64,000 nt of DNA from Sipunculus nudus. Taxonomy: Eukaryota; Annelida; Sipuncula; Golfingiida; Sipunculidae. The translations under genes were made by a program, and so were the position numbers. Shown here piece by piece: positions 10,625 to 22,239 of this stretch; positions within the stretch are counted from its first letter, which is position 1; the number at the start of each line of letters is the position of its first letter. The stretch lies in NCBI GenBank assembly GCA_026874595.1, contig CM049318.1:33005956-33069955 (forward strand), in the 5' to 3' direction. The notes beneath the pieces were generated by a model that had not been told where the DNA came from, made no database searches, and worked only from the letters and a program-made list of their open reading frames with translations.

Positions 10625-10631
10625 TTATATA
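10625..10631 (-). promoter_or_regulatory. TATA box of the WSC/CTLD gene
   Basis: On the minus strand GAGTATATAACACC lies about 65 bp upstream of the ATG at 10564. This allows a transcription start near 10,600 and a 5' UTR of roughly 35 nt. Confidence 0.6.
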
Positions 10632-10869
10632 CTCACAGATGAATTTCAACCAGTGTATCCGTACCATAGCTTTACAACCGGACAAATAGGGTATTTATCT
10701 TTATGCAAAATCGCAGACTGTAAAGGGATACATTGTTTACAGCGGATAAACAGTGTGAGCTTATTTTGCTACATCCTGTCCGCTTTCAGCGATACATAGA
10801 TACAAAATTTATATGTATGAAAATTACTAGCCGGAATAACACAATAAGCAGCTTGCAGATTATATATAT

Positions 10870-11210
10870 ATTATCAGCACACTGAAAGTCAACCGGTACT
10901 TCTGATTTTCTCAACTGCTTTGCATTCATCCCCGTTCGTGTGTGTGTCTGCGTGTGTATTTGTACCTGTTTTGTACCTGTTTTCAATATAAATCACGTAA
11001 TCATGAACGGAATCTCAGAAATGTTCAGGCCATTTGAAGGATTGACCAATAAAGAATCGATTAATTTTTGGTGTCGACCTGGTCCATGATCCGCATTCAG
11101 GAACTTAATTGAGGGATATATTTACAGATTTACAGTCACTTATGTATGAATGCATCTTTGGATATGGGCCAGAAACACCATACATCCCACATAGTTTCAG
11201 CCATAAATCG
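10870..11210. repeat. Block paralogous to 26,390-26,690
   Basis: CCGGTACTTCTG, CGTTCGTGTGTGTGT, the GGACGG/GAACGG AAACTCA-like stretch and TACAGTCACTTATG occur in the same order here and at 26.4-26.7 kb. Both copies lie on the 3' side of the small two-exon genes, so they appear to be flanking sequence of one duplicated segment. Confidence 0.65.
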
Positions 11211-11337
11211 AACTGTGTAATACAAAAATCAGTTGTTACATTCAGAAAAATCTTCAATCTTTATCACATGCATGGTGTTACATACATATTTGAAAGTGAT
11301 ATTCAATATCTGTTTCTCTCTTCGTCGACAAAGAGTT

Positions 11338-11861
11338 TTAAATACAAGGCTTTCTTGACAGACCCAGTTGACAATTGAGACATATGTTTGCCCCCGTATT
11401 ATCTCTGAAAATAGAAGAAAAGGCAAATTACACAAATACATATAAATTTGAAGTTTTAAAATGATCGTTTTTAGACTAAATATGCAACATTCAATTAGGT
11501 AAAAAAAAAATCAATGCGCTTCAGTTTCGGGTTTGTTTTAACGTCCAGCCATAAATAAAATATTTCAGTGCACGAAAGGCTATGACATCTCTGAGAATAT
11601 ACATGTCAGTACATATAAAGAAAACCTTATAGAGACACAAGGGTTGCTTCCAGGAAACTGTTGGTAATCTCTTGATGCAATTCTTGTAAATCCATGGATG
11701 TTGTCCATGTATGTTTCTGAATGGGAAGCCCCAGTTCCGGCACCTTCAACTGTTAGTTTTGAAGAACCACTTGAATTCACTACAGCCGTTTCTACATTGT
11801 CTACCTTGGCAAAGATATGGGAATCAGTTGCGTTTGCGACGTGCGTTTGTTCGTTCCCCAT
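11338..11861 (-). pseudogene. Small myristoylation-type protein gene, copy 1 (truncated)
   Basis: Exon 1 is 11861-11626 (236 nt, ATG in a strong AAGAATGG context). It ends ATAAG/GTTTTC in phase 2. Exon 2 opens at 11404 after ..CTATTTTCAG and stops at TAA 11340-11338. The start MGNEQT fits the N-myristoylation pattern G-x-x-x-T. Exon 1 aligns throughout with copy 2 (same length, no indels). Exon 2 aligns for about 15 residues, then has a net deletion and frameshift that ends the protein early at about 100 residues. The old 3' sequence (GTCGACGAAGA) persists as untranslated remnant. Either a pseudogene or a variant C-terminus. The family is unknown to me. Confidence 0.6.
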
Positions 11862-11899
11862 TCTTTATATGATACTGTGATAGACGTCTCCAAAGGGCA

Positions 11900-12725
11900 T
11901 CAATCTACCGAACATAACCGAATTTTGATTCATCAGGTCTAGAATATTGTAATTCAAATAACACATGAAAATGCATTAAACTATCTACACTAGCCATTTA
12001 GCAAACAATTGGCTTCATCTACAAGTAATTGTTGTACCCAAATAGGGTACATATTCAATTCAGTATCTGGTAGAATCATTTTTAAATATAGAAGGAAGCG
12101 AGGGACCTATCGGTTACGGCGCTCGGCTGAAAAGAATATAAGAATATTTTTACAAAATCTTAGCATATGGAAATTAGAAAACATGTATTTTTATTGTATA
12201 TCACTATTTGATAAATACATAAATTGGGTTGTCTATGTCTATTGTCCATTTATGGACCAAATATGGCTTTCTCATAATTTATAAGATAAACCTATAGCAC
12301 AGCTGAAACCGTAAATACGAAGAATACATTGAATACATTGAAATAATTTTTTATTCAGAAAATTACCCTAGCTTAACAATCAGAATTGCACTATTTCTTA
12401 ACATTTCTAATATTCGAATAGTGGCTTTAGTGTTTCAATTACCGCTTATTAGCCAAATGCTCTTCAAGCATGGCCTGTTTAAAAAAAAGGTAACCAAAAG
12501 TGTTTTCTCCTTATCTCCATGTTAGCAGTCAAAATTAAACATGTACCCGCTGGCTGAAACAATCTCGATGATTTGAACAGTGTGAGCAATGGCTTAAGGA
12601 CCCAAACAAAACACATCTTGCACAGTTTATAACCTATCCTATCCCCACCTCTGCCTTTTAATAGAATGCCAAAGTTCTGATCATGGACACGGTGTATAGT
12701 CCGGCAGCCAAAGGTCATTTTTTGA
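11900..12725. other. AT-rich spacer, no gene seen
   Basis: Short ORFs only, with no domain pattern and no paired splice sites. It runs up to the left arm of the inverted duplication. Confidence 0.45.
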
Positions 12726-12729
12726 TTAA

Positions 12730-12949
12730 CCTTGTTTTATGGTCTTAATTTTTTTTTTTTTTGTGGATTTTGTTGCCGACCTATCAGGTGTGAAAAATAT
12801 GTTGGTTGGCCCTTTGTCAGCCTTGGGCAATTTTTTAATAATTGACATAAAACAAAATGGCCGCCAAAATAATGCGAAAATAGCAAAAATGCCATAATTA
12901 CCGTTATATTTGACAAAGAGGGTCATCCAATACATGTATTCTAGGGTAC
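12730..12949. repeat. Inverted-duplication arm, outer part
   Basis: Its reverse complement matches 22,985-23,210. Shared words include TGGATGACCCTCTTTG, GCATTATTTTGGCGGCCATT and AATTGCCCAAGGCTGACA. It abuts the left end of the CACTA-like element, and the match resumes on the element's far side at 18,601. Confidence 0.85.
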
Positions 12950-12965
12950 TATAAACTGTTAAAAA

Positions 12966-13050
12966 TTGCCGTAAAATAACGGCGCATAAGACTGTAAATT
13001 TACGCCGCTTTGCAATGTAGACGCTCTTGTGCGTTGAATAACGCGCAAAT
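12966..13050. repeat. Left subterminal repeat motifs of the CACTA-like element
   Basis: Copies of CCGTAAAATAACGGCGC and related TAAATTTACGCCGC, TTGAATAACGCGC words in both orientations, the same motif family as at the right end. Confidence 0.7.
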
Positions 13051-13381
13051 GCAACGTCAAATGATGAGCGTCTGTGAAAATGGTGTGACACGTGTGTAAA
13101 GCAGATGAAATAAACCGCGCGTCATGTGATCAGCGGGGCCACTCATGACGTCAACATCCTGGATCTTTTGACTCCACGGCGGGAAGAGAAGCCATTTTTG
13201 TCCGTTTGCTGGCTGCTGAAAGTCACAGAAGTTACCCAGCATCTTCATTGATAAAATGTTCTTCTTTAATATGTAGGCATAAATCTGTTTACTGTGTTAT
13301 TTGTTATTCTAATACTGTGTAATAGTGTACGTTGGTAATGGTATAGTGGTAAGAGGCCAGTCTCGTTCATGTGTTCCCTCA

Positions 13382-13398
13382 GTTGGGAGGGGGGGGGG
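13382..13398. repeat. Poly-G tract and nearby (TA)n
   Basis: A G-run sits at this position, with TA-rich dinucleotide stretches at about 13,438-13,490 and 13,947-13,984. Low-complexity DNA inside the transposon. Confidence 0.7.
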
Positions 13399-13943
13399 GA
13401 CTGTCACTGGCAGGGGTAGAAGAGTGATTGAGTTGGAAATATATATTATGTGTATATGTGTATATATATATATTATATATATATATACACCTTTTATAAT
13501 GTGTGACATTTGTGTGATGTTGATATTTTATATTAATTAAGTGCAGGTTTTATGTTTCCATTAAATGTCAACTCTAAACCATGTTTAGATTATTAGATAA
13601 CCTTATATTTCAGTTAACTCAGAAATGGAAACAAAGTCAAGTTTTCTAATTATTAATATATTACATGTCCAATATATAAAATTAATTGTTACTTGCTCAA
13701 TATCAGTGTTAGGGATGATTACATTGACTAATCCCCCCTTGTTAAAAAAGTGGGGGGGGATATATAACCCCCATTCCCTGCATTGATGCCAATGTTTATC
13801 ATTAATGATTAAGTCTTTTTTAGTTTCAGGGAATTGCCAATTAGGAAAAAGGAAGCAACCCCAACCCCCTCCCCCCCGACCCACAAACACACACACCTGG
13901 CCATGTCTGGGTGTATATCATGCATGAATGGTATAAATATACA

Positions 13944-13986
<43 letters not shown>

Positions 13987-14604
13987 ATCCCTTAAAGGTG
14001 AAATATTGGTAAAGGCACCACTGAAAACAGTTTTGAATTATTTATTTACTAGATTTTAAATAAGGCCTTGAATAAGGTTTTCCCACTTACATGTCAACCA
14101 GAGAAATTAAGATATCAAAGTCCCTGTATTTTTTTTAAATATTTTTAACAGATGCTTAAACAGAGAGTAAACACAGACCAAACAAATAATTAACAGCTTT
14201 GAGACAATTTCCTAAATTTCTTAACATGTTTTAGAAGAAAAAAAACATACAATGCTAGCCCAAAGTGCTAACATTTTAGCCAATCTTTTTGAGAGAGAGA
14301 GGGGGGAGAGAGAGCCTGAAAATTAAGGCTGCTAAGGCACAGCCAAATACTGTTTATGTTTTCATAAAATGGTCAAGCATTTCCATCAGTGTGGCAAATT
14401 CAAAGAAGATTTGGATACCATCATGGCAACTTTCCTATTTCTTAAGAATAGGAATTATGTAAGTTTAAACATCACATAATAATATACTGCCTTTTTAGCT
14501 CAGCTGACTGTAAGTCATTTGAGCTACAGGGAAGACACCACCTCTGTCACTGTCGTTCACTGATACCAGTACTAAAGTTTTATTGAACTTTTGTTGGAAA
14601 ACAT

Positions 14605-14710
14605 AGCTCATTGACCCCCCCCCCCCCCCCCAACAAATTGTGAAACCATCTGTAATGTCCAGGTTTGTTCAACTGAAAATTTGCGAGAGACCCCCCCCCC
14701 CCCCCCCCCA
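14605..14710. repeat. Two poly-C tracts
   Basis: C-runs of roughly 18 and 20 bases, at about 14,615 and 14,691, lie within similar contexts (a GA-C run followed by CAA). They suggest a local duplication or slippage. Run lengths may be assembly-sensitive. Confidence 0.8.
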
Positions 14711-15336
14711 ACTCTGTTGTACAGGGTTGCAATTTCCATTCATAATGTGGGTTGGATGGGTTTTTGACACCTCCTCACTCACATATAGGCCTTTGTAATG
14801 GGGTATACCACATCTCATCCATCAGTATGCATCAGACTGAGCGCATTTATACTTGTACCAAGATTCAAAATTGGTAGTACTTGCTTTATACATGTACTTG
14901 TCACACCTTAAAAAATAATAACTTTTCAAATAATAGTCAAGTTTATCATCAGGGAACCCGGAGAGATTACGCAGGTTTGCATTATGCCTGTAGCCCTTGT
15001 TATATTATAATAGCTAGTATATGAAAATGCAATTACAAATGTTACATCATTTTGTAATATAAAGGATGTACTGCATATATTGCTTCCTATTTATAAATCC
15101 TCGTACACATGTGATGCTGTTTTTGCACCTTTCTGTTTATACACTGAGAAAAAACATTTGTTGACCCAATATTTACCATTTTTATATGCAATATAGCACT
15201 TTTGTTTATTAATTTATATACCTGCACTTGCTTTGTAAATATTATTAATATGCCTGGTGCTGAGATTATCTTTTGTTGGTTACATGTTTATCAGTTCTGT
15301 TTTTATATACTCCTAGAATTTGTTCTACTTGTGCAG

Positions 15337-16381
15337 GTATTCAGAGAGCCATACATGCATCAATGATTAAGAGGAAAGATGACGTAAATGTTCCACGCCT
15401 TACCAAACTTAGAGCTGTGAACAAAGTACAAATGCAAGATGTGCAAGGTGCACATCTACACTGGCAAGCAGTTGCAGGGTAAATTCCTAGAAGAGAACAT
15501 TGCAGAAAAGGTACACCAAGGTAAGTTTGAATTTGATCATATTTTCTTTTGTAAAGTCCATGGCAGTTTGAATAAGCTGATGAGTTTAATAATCCGTGAA
15601 ACAAGTATCTTACATATTGAACATTAGCAGTGATGCTGACCTAAATTCGCGTGCCTGTTTCTCATTCTCTTCATTCATTTTTATTCTAATAAACTTTTTG
15701 GCTTGCTGCTTGATGGAGCTGAGCCACGCTAACCTGACCATCTCTAACCTTACAGTGTCATTTGTCAAACCTGCTGATTATTGGCTATTTTTTTTAAATT
15801 TTATGCAGTTTGGAACATGTTTACTCCCAATAAAACATTGCAGATATTCTGGTTATCAAATATTCATAATATAATTATTTACAGTTACAATAAATAAAAT
15901 CCAGGCCCATAGCCTTTCTGTTAATTACTTCATATTTACACATACTTTCATTTGTGCCTTTAAAAATACATTGTCAGGTCTATTGTCTGTAGAAATCATT
16001 CTGGAAAAAGGACATTTCATAATTAAATCATCAAGTCATGTATTTTTTTCCATAACCTTTCATATACGATCAGGTATGCACATTCAAAAGAAGTCTCTTT
16101 ATTCCAATGAAATATTCTAACTCTCTCATAGATTTTAGAAAGATGGGCACTTAACAGGAAACAGTATTAATGTTATCCTTATGCAGTGAATAAGTATTAA
16201 CAAGTATAGTCTTGACCTTTCAGTGTGATGTACATGCTATGCTTAATTTACTCTGTCAATATTTAGGTATCTATACAACAGATTTTATGTTAATAATATG
16301 GCACATAAAATGAAAAAAAAATGATTATTAATCGATCAACTTTCAGTTATTGAGTATGATTTTAAAACTGATTCTTATCAC

Positions 16382-16456
<75 letters not shown>

Positions 16457-17273
16457 TGCATTGTCTGTGTATTTGTATTTGTAGAAGCAAAGCTCCTATA
16501 TACAGGATACTGCCTTCACTGTTTGGAGAATGCAAGGATAATATGGGATTGCAGATGGAGGAGAGGTAATTCTTTCAAAACTATTATATTTGTGTTAATA
16601 TATTCAGCAAGTATTAAAGATAGTTTTAACCTTTTTTAAGTAAATACATATATAAAGAAAAATGTTGAAATTGTTAATTTTTTGTGGAGATAGAACAAAA
16701 TCTTGGCCAGTTATTGTCTGTAATTTAAATGTAAAGATATATTTGATATAATAATGTATAATTATTTTCACTTCTAAAGGTTCCCATTGACCATAAGAAA
16801 ACTATTTTTGTAGTTATTGTTTAAATTTTGTGAAGAAAGAACAAAAGTTAATTTCTGTAATGTAAATTGATAGAGCGTCAGACTTTGAAAAAAATCTAAA
16901 AAAATATAAAAATTAAAGGGATAATTGCACTGAATCTATTCTTGCATATTTCTCTCATTTTTCTTACATTTACAGTCTCTCTTTTCTGTTTATTATTTTG
17001 TATGCAGGGAATGAGATCTCCAACACCTGTGAATGTTCAAGATGGGGACTGTAACATCACTGTAACATATGGTGGATGGCCAGAAACTGTCAACCCATGC
17101 AAGTTATTTCTACTTCCACTGGAGGCTTGCTATGCGTCATTTTGGATATTTACCCTGGAGTATCCCAAGGGACTAAAAAGACCTTCAGGTTTCTTGATTT
17201 TGGGGTAATTGAATGCACCTCTAACTGCCCTCCCACTGTCAATAGAGCTGGTTGGTCAGATTTAATGTTTTAA
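15337..17273 (+). pseudogene. Broken Cys-rich (zinc-finger-like) gene inside the transposon
   Basis: Three plus-strand exons can be followed. Exon A runs from 15,337 (acceptor CTACTTGTGCAG) to 15,520 (AAG/GTAAGT), exon B is 16,485-16,565 (phase 1 to 1) and exon C runs from 17,008 (acceptor TTTGTATGCAG). The product has YKCKMCKVHIYTGKQL in A, GYCLHCLENARIIWDCRWRR in B and NTCECSRWG in C, giving C-x2-C pairs that look like a zinc-binding module. Two faults are visible: the first part of exon A is open only in another frame, and exon C has an in-frame TAA at 17,052-17,054. The frame then stays open to 17,273 with plausible coding sequence. Likely a decayed transposon-borne gene. Family not recognised. 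Confidence 0.45.
16386..16453. repeat. (TA)n microsatellite
   Basis: About 68 bp of TA dinucleotide just upstream of exon B of the broken gene. Confidence 0.95.
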
Positions 17274-18224
17274 TGCTGCATTTTCCTCTATAATATATCA
17301 ACAAGAAATATCAGTTAACGACTATTTCACTTTTAATATTCTTGTGTTTAAGTACCTTAATTAAATCAGGTGATTATCTTATTATTTTTATGGAATAACG
17401 TTTACATTTGCACCCTTGTTACAGTGTAGGCATTCTCTTCAACTCCCTCCAGTTCGAATTTAATTGATGCAAAAATCATTTATTTACCAAGGACCTTTAT
17501 TTTGGAATTCATTATCAGAAGCTTCACACAAAGTAGATGCCTTTACTGTAGAAAGATTTAGTGACATATAAGTTAAATCCATTTCAATTGTTTGACTTGT
17601 GTTCTGACCATCTTTTACTTTAAAGATACCATTAATTTACAACACTATAAATTTATTGATGCACTTTTATCTATTTTTCAAAGATACATCATAAATAGAT
17701 TTGGGCCCCATTGTTAAAAAGATCAGCAACCTTAATGAGATAACACACAGCATTCATAATAGTTATCATAATAATATTGCACTAATTGCCAAATTTTATA
17801 TGTTTAGTTGGAGACGATTTAACTGCCATGCAGTGTGGTCAAAATGTTTAAATATGTTTGCTTCCTAATGATGCCTTTTGGAAGATCAGTATAATCTTAA
17901 TAACTATATACATTAAGTATACGTGTTGTACATGTTGATGATCTGTTGAATATTTCATACAATAAAGAAGTGGTGTGATTTTATGTGTGAGCATGCATTT
18001 TTAATGCCATTTCCCAAATTAGCCAAGATGCATTTCCCTCTGTGGATATCCTGATTTGATTTTCGGGACACTTGACTGTCAAACAGAAAGTTACAACTCT
18101 ATCATCATAAGGTCTGACTGGTAAAATCTAAAAAACATGTTATGAGAAACCTGAAGTACACAGATACAAATAAAGGGTTCGTCCGGAGTGACAAGACAGA
18201 AACGTTTTGAGAAAGATTATGGAA

Positions 18225-18597
18225 ACCTGTAACAGTGTATAGCTCCAAGTGCAAAGCACTGTTATTTATTATAAAGTAACAATGTTTTGTTATTCTACAT
18301 ATCAAAGCACCGTGAAATAACGGTGCAATGCCCTGATTCCAGTTTAAATCACTGTTTATTCACGTCTCTTAGCACTGTAAAATAACGGCATATTTTCCCG
18401 TAAAATAACAGATGCCCGTTATTTCCCGTGGCTAAGCACCGTTTATTTACGTCCAAAAGCGCTGTAAAATTACGGTGCAATGCGACGTTATTTAACGCGC
18501 TGCGTTATTTCTTTGCACGTAAAATAACGGTGCATTGCACTGTCAACTTTGCTGCCGGTGCAAAGCACCGTTATTTTACGTGCAACTTTTAACAGTG
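18225..18597. repeat. Right subterminal array of palindromic CGTAAAATAACGGTGC motifs
   Basis: About ten copies, in both orientations, of GCACCGTTATTTTACG and variants, for example GCACCGTGAAATAACGGTGC. They are packed within 370 bp of the right terminus. Such arrays bind the transposase in plant CACTA elements; that role here is inference. Confidence 0.75.
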
Positions 18598-18600
18598 TAT

Positions 18601-19290
18601 GACCGAGAGAATTCACTTGTGGTAGTGTTTTAGTCATAATGATCACCATTTTCAATGTGTTTATTCCCCCATTTGAAAAAAATGTAAATATACTGAACAC
18701 ATGATTTGGTTAGTCTGTATGTTCCAAAGCATTATGCAGATCGAGGGTATTAAATTAAACTAATTAAACACTCAGGTGTAGATGAAGATGAGATGATCAA
18801 ACGTTCTGGAAAACAGCTGTTATACATCATAAATAATATGCTTTTTGGTTGCGTATTTGTTTGCATATAATATTAAAGGGACATGTACAACAAAAGATTA
18901 TGCAAGTTTTTTTGTAGAGTGTATCATGAAGGATGTAAATACGAACAGACAAAGCTGTCACATGCATGGAAAACTAATTGGTCTCTCAAAAGTAAATATA
19001 TATATATGATTATAGCGGGGTCGAAAATCATTTCAGACAGATGGGTCATACCTGAAGCCCCCCCCCCCCCCCCCTTCTCTATAAATTTCATCCAGTCTTT
19101 ACATATTTTGTCAAAGGTTTTGTCTAACTGGGGACTTCCATATGTTGCCGCTAACATTCACAGACTTAGGATGTATATTTTTATTTTTTACTTCCCTTCC
19201 CTTACTTCCCTGGTTTGTTATTTGTTTGCTCTGTCCCTGTCTATATCAGCATCTTCAGTACAAATTGTGTAGAGGAATAGGGTGATACAC
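18601..19290. repeat. Inverted-duplication arm, inner part
   Basis: The reverse complement matches pieces of 21,240-22,985. 18,601-18,870 pairs with 22,740-22,985, 18,870-19,145 pairs with 22,240-22,510, and 19,132-19,260 pairs with 21,250-21,370. The pieces on the right are separated by insertions absent from this arm. Confidence 0.8.
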
Positions 19291-19479
19291 AGGAAACAAT
19301 CCTTAGAATTTTGAAGACAATCCTGATCACCACCATGGGATTTCTCTATCCTAACCGAGGCCCGTGGTAATTCTTTCGGTGCCAACCATGGAGTTCGTTT
19401 ACCGTGAAACACATTTTCTGTGAAAAACACAGCACAGTTTGAATAAAATCCTGGCGGAATCAGTGGTATTTAACTACTC

Positions 19480-19914
19480 TCTATATGTTTATGATATCCG
19501 GTTAATATACCTGTCAGTTTCAGATCACAAATATGCTCGGACCTTTTCAAAATATTTTGTGAAAGTATAGTGGCACTCTGCCACTGGTACATAGATAAAT
19601 ATCTTTTGAGACCCAAAAACTCAGTAAATGGGGGGGAAAATGCCTCTGGGTAAGGTTGGAACACGGCTAAACAGCTCAGACAGGTGGATCTCGTAATCAA
19701 CCAGTATCCTCTCAACCCGACTGACATGCACCCGGCCCTCCATGATTAAGCTGAAGCATGTATGATCTTCTGAGGACTTCCTGAGAAAAATATTTTCATT
19801 GGAAATTATTTCTTGACCAATCCCAGAATCGACAGCAGGACAGACTAAAGGTTTCAAGTCCAAGACCTGTAATATTTCTCGCGATAAGCACCGTTTTAGT
19901 GCCTTAAATTTCAT
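19480..19914 (-). pseudogene. Hypothetical ORF broken at a C-run
   Basis: An ATG at 19,914 opens 97 codons that end just after a C7 run (minus strand, about 19,631-19,637). The neighbouring frame continues open for about 55 codons to a stop near 19,472. A single-base slip in the homopolymer would join them. The first part has a mixed, globular-looking composition (CLSREILQVLDLKPLVCPAV ... VDYEIHLSELFSRV) rather than the Phe/Ile/Tyr-rich look of chance AT ORFs. No family recognised. Could be a pseudogene, an assembly error or chance. Confidence 0.3.
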
Positions 19915-19919
19915 TTATA

Positions 19920-21010
19920 AAACATATTAGTTCTTTAAAGTTGGGAAAGCTTTAACTTGCACCCTAATATGCAGAATCCCTATTCAGAACTTAAAGTGCA
20001 AACAAAGAGAAATGCTGAAAAAAACAGATCTTGTATAGTGAAATAAGATTGTATAGCTGACATATGAGTTTGGCGACATCATTCAATAAGGAAGACAATA
20101 CATTTTAATTCTCATAAGTTTTCATATAGCAACAAGGAAAAGGATTTTTATGGTGAATTTGTATGTTATTTTCTTCAGAAATGTAGCTTAGTCTTCCTCG
20201 TGCATTAATTAATGGATTATTAAATGCATATGAGTAATTAATTAGCGATATTATAGCCATAGGCTGTCCACGGCAAATCATGTTGTTGTCTGCATTTGAA
20301 AGTCTCTTAGATACAAGTAAATCGCTGAATTTGCGATGTCATCATACGGTACAAAAGTTGACTTTACTAATTTGTTAAGTGTTTCTTTAATATGTACCAG
20401 CTTAATATTATACAATTAATTGCATTAAAATTTCGTGTTTTCTGTGTCCATACATGAGAATACATCTATATGTTGCCAATTTGCGCTCATACTCAAAGTT
20501 CAAAGTTTCAGAAAGACTTTTTCTACCACATTATTATGCATAACACCGACGGCAACATTTTTCGGGGGCGGGGCATTTTATAAAACTCATGCATTGCCAT
20601 TATCGTTTATATAACATAAATTTTGTCGCTGAAGGTTTCAGAATTTCCTGAATAATTTGATAACAGAAAGGACATCAGAAGCGTGTGTTCATTCACATCA
20701 GTTGTCATATGTTACTATTGACTAAATTTGTATGTTTCCATAATACCATTTAAAAATCCAATTAAATTTATGCTCATTTGGGTCACCTTTCTCTAAAAAG
20801 CTGTTAATTTTAATATAAAACCTAAATTATAGTCTTTTCTGGTTTAGCTATAGAAAGTGGGGAAGTAAGTTCAGCTTGCACTGGCAATTCAATATAGTTG
20901 GCGATCATATAGCCGACTAATGATCCATAGTTACATTATGCTGATGGCTATATGATGCTGATGGAAGCTTGCAGCAGGATATCTGAGAACGTTGCAATAT
21001 ATGCAATATG
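19920..21010. other. AT-rich spacer, no gene seen
   Basis: Centre of the inverted duplication. No coding or repeat signal that I can support. Confidence 0.4.
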
Positions 21011-21019
21011 ACTTGGCAT

Positions 21020-21265
21020 AGTACATGCAAGCACATACAACTGTTACATTTGCCATCGAACAAAGTTGAATTTCTGTAAAGGTGACATTTTGATTTAATT
21101 GGACTCAAATTATGTTCAATTAATCCCCCTCAAACTAAATAAATTCTCGTCTAAGTTGTAAATATCGGGCCTCGTCGTGACACAAGGGGATGAATAAAAA
21201 ATGTGTGGATAACGGCAGTTTTGCTTTTATTGTTTCATTTTGAAGGCCATGCATCGGTAACAAAA
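21020..21265. repeat. Direct repeat copy 1 (partner 22,500-22,735)
   Basis: Shares GAATTTCTGTAAAGGTG, ATCGGGCCTCGTCGTGACAC and TTATTGTTTCAT with 22,500-22,735 in the same order and orientation. The partner copy interrupts the right inverted arm, so it is probably a mobile or locally copied unit. Confidence 0.85.
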
Positions 21266-21370
21266 AGGGATGCTGATATAGACAGAGCAAACAAACAACA
21301 AACCAGGGAAGTCAAACATAAAAATATACATCCTAAGTCTGTGAATGTTAGCGGCCACATATGGAAGTCC

Positions 21371-22239
21371 TGCCGATGAAGAAAAAACTTGCTAAAACTT
21401 GCATACCTGGGAAACCCGGTTAATACGGTCCAAATGACCGAAACCGCAAGTACAAGGGCTATGGGTCTCGAAACAGTGTCGTTCACAAGATCGAGTTCGC
21501 CTCTCGAATGGCATGGCTGGGTCTTCGCTGCTGGGATCGGTAGAGGGAATGTGGGTTGCTTCTGGCTTTGTGGCTGTGGATGCTGTAGCTTTCTTAAAGG
21601 TCAAGCAAACGTACTCCAAATCTCATTATATTATCATATAACATAATTGCCTATGAAAATAATATTAATATAGATTTAACATAAAATGAGCCCAATTCCT
21701 GGAGGAAAAACATTTTTTCTATCTATTTTTCCACTAAAAACATGAGGTTGTGTGATCTGTTCAAAAACTATGGGCACATCAATGAGCACTGTCAAATCGG
21801 CAGTGACGTCACACACTGGGAATTTCCCTGTAACTAAAAATTCTAGATCTCAGTAAAAGCACAGTATTTCTGCCTCTGTCAGTCCCAAATTTTCAGCATA
21901 TAATAAAAACAACATGCATTACTAGATCTGAGTTGTTGATAAAATTCAGTCCATGATGTCACACGTGTAGCAGCCAATCAGTCAGGGCAAAGTCTGGGAT
22001 CTGGGTGAAATCCTCCCATCACACAACAAACGCACGTGGAATAGGTTTACTTAACCTTCATACAAGGTCACCGGCTCGGGATGGACGATGGCGGCCTTTG
22101 CGGCTCCCTTCTTGGCTTGGCGTGGCACTGCGACTGTTGACTCAGAAAACATGCTTAAGGAGCGCACAGGGCTGAGGTATTGACCGCAGCAACCTGTAGC
22201 TGCTCGATGAGCGTATACCTCTTTTGGCTTTGGCTTGGA
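21371..22239. other. 869-bp insertion flanked by 13-bp direct repeats
   Basis: CATATGGAAGTCC occurs at 21,358-21,370 and again at 22,240-22,252. The other arm of the inverted duplication has the same site once and uninterrupted (19,132-19,144, opposite strand). The interval therefore looks like an insertion with a 13-bp target duplication. No terminal inverted repeats and no long poly-A are seen. It contains two exon-like segments, described separately. Confidence 0.6.

Larger units (their letters stand above)
12953..18597. mobile_element. CACTA-like DNA transposon, about 5.6 kb, with TAT target duplication
   Basis: The left terminus AAACTGTTAAAAATTGCC and the right terminus (reverse complement CACTGTTAAAAGTTGCAC) are inverted repeats. 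TAT flanks both sides (12950-12952 and 18598-18600). The paralogous empty site at 22,985 carries one uninterrupted copy of the target, which fixes the ends. A CACTG start, a 3-bp duplication and subterminal palindromic repeats are CACTA/EnSpm traits. Fragmented coding exons lie at 15.3-17.3 kb; I could not recognise a transposase in them. A PIF/Harbinger origin is less likely because the target is TAT and the ends are CACTG. Confidence 0.8.
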
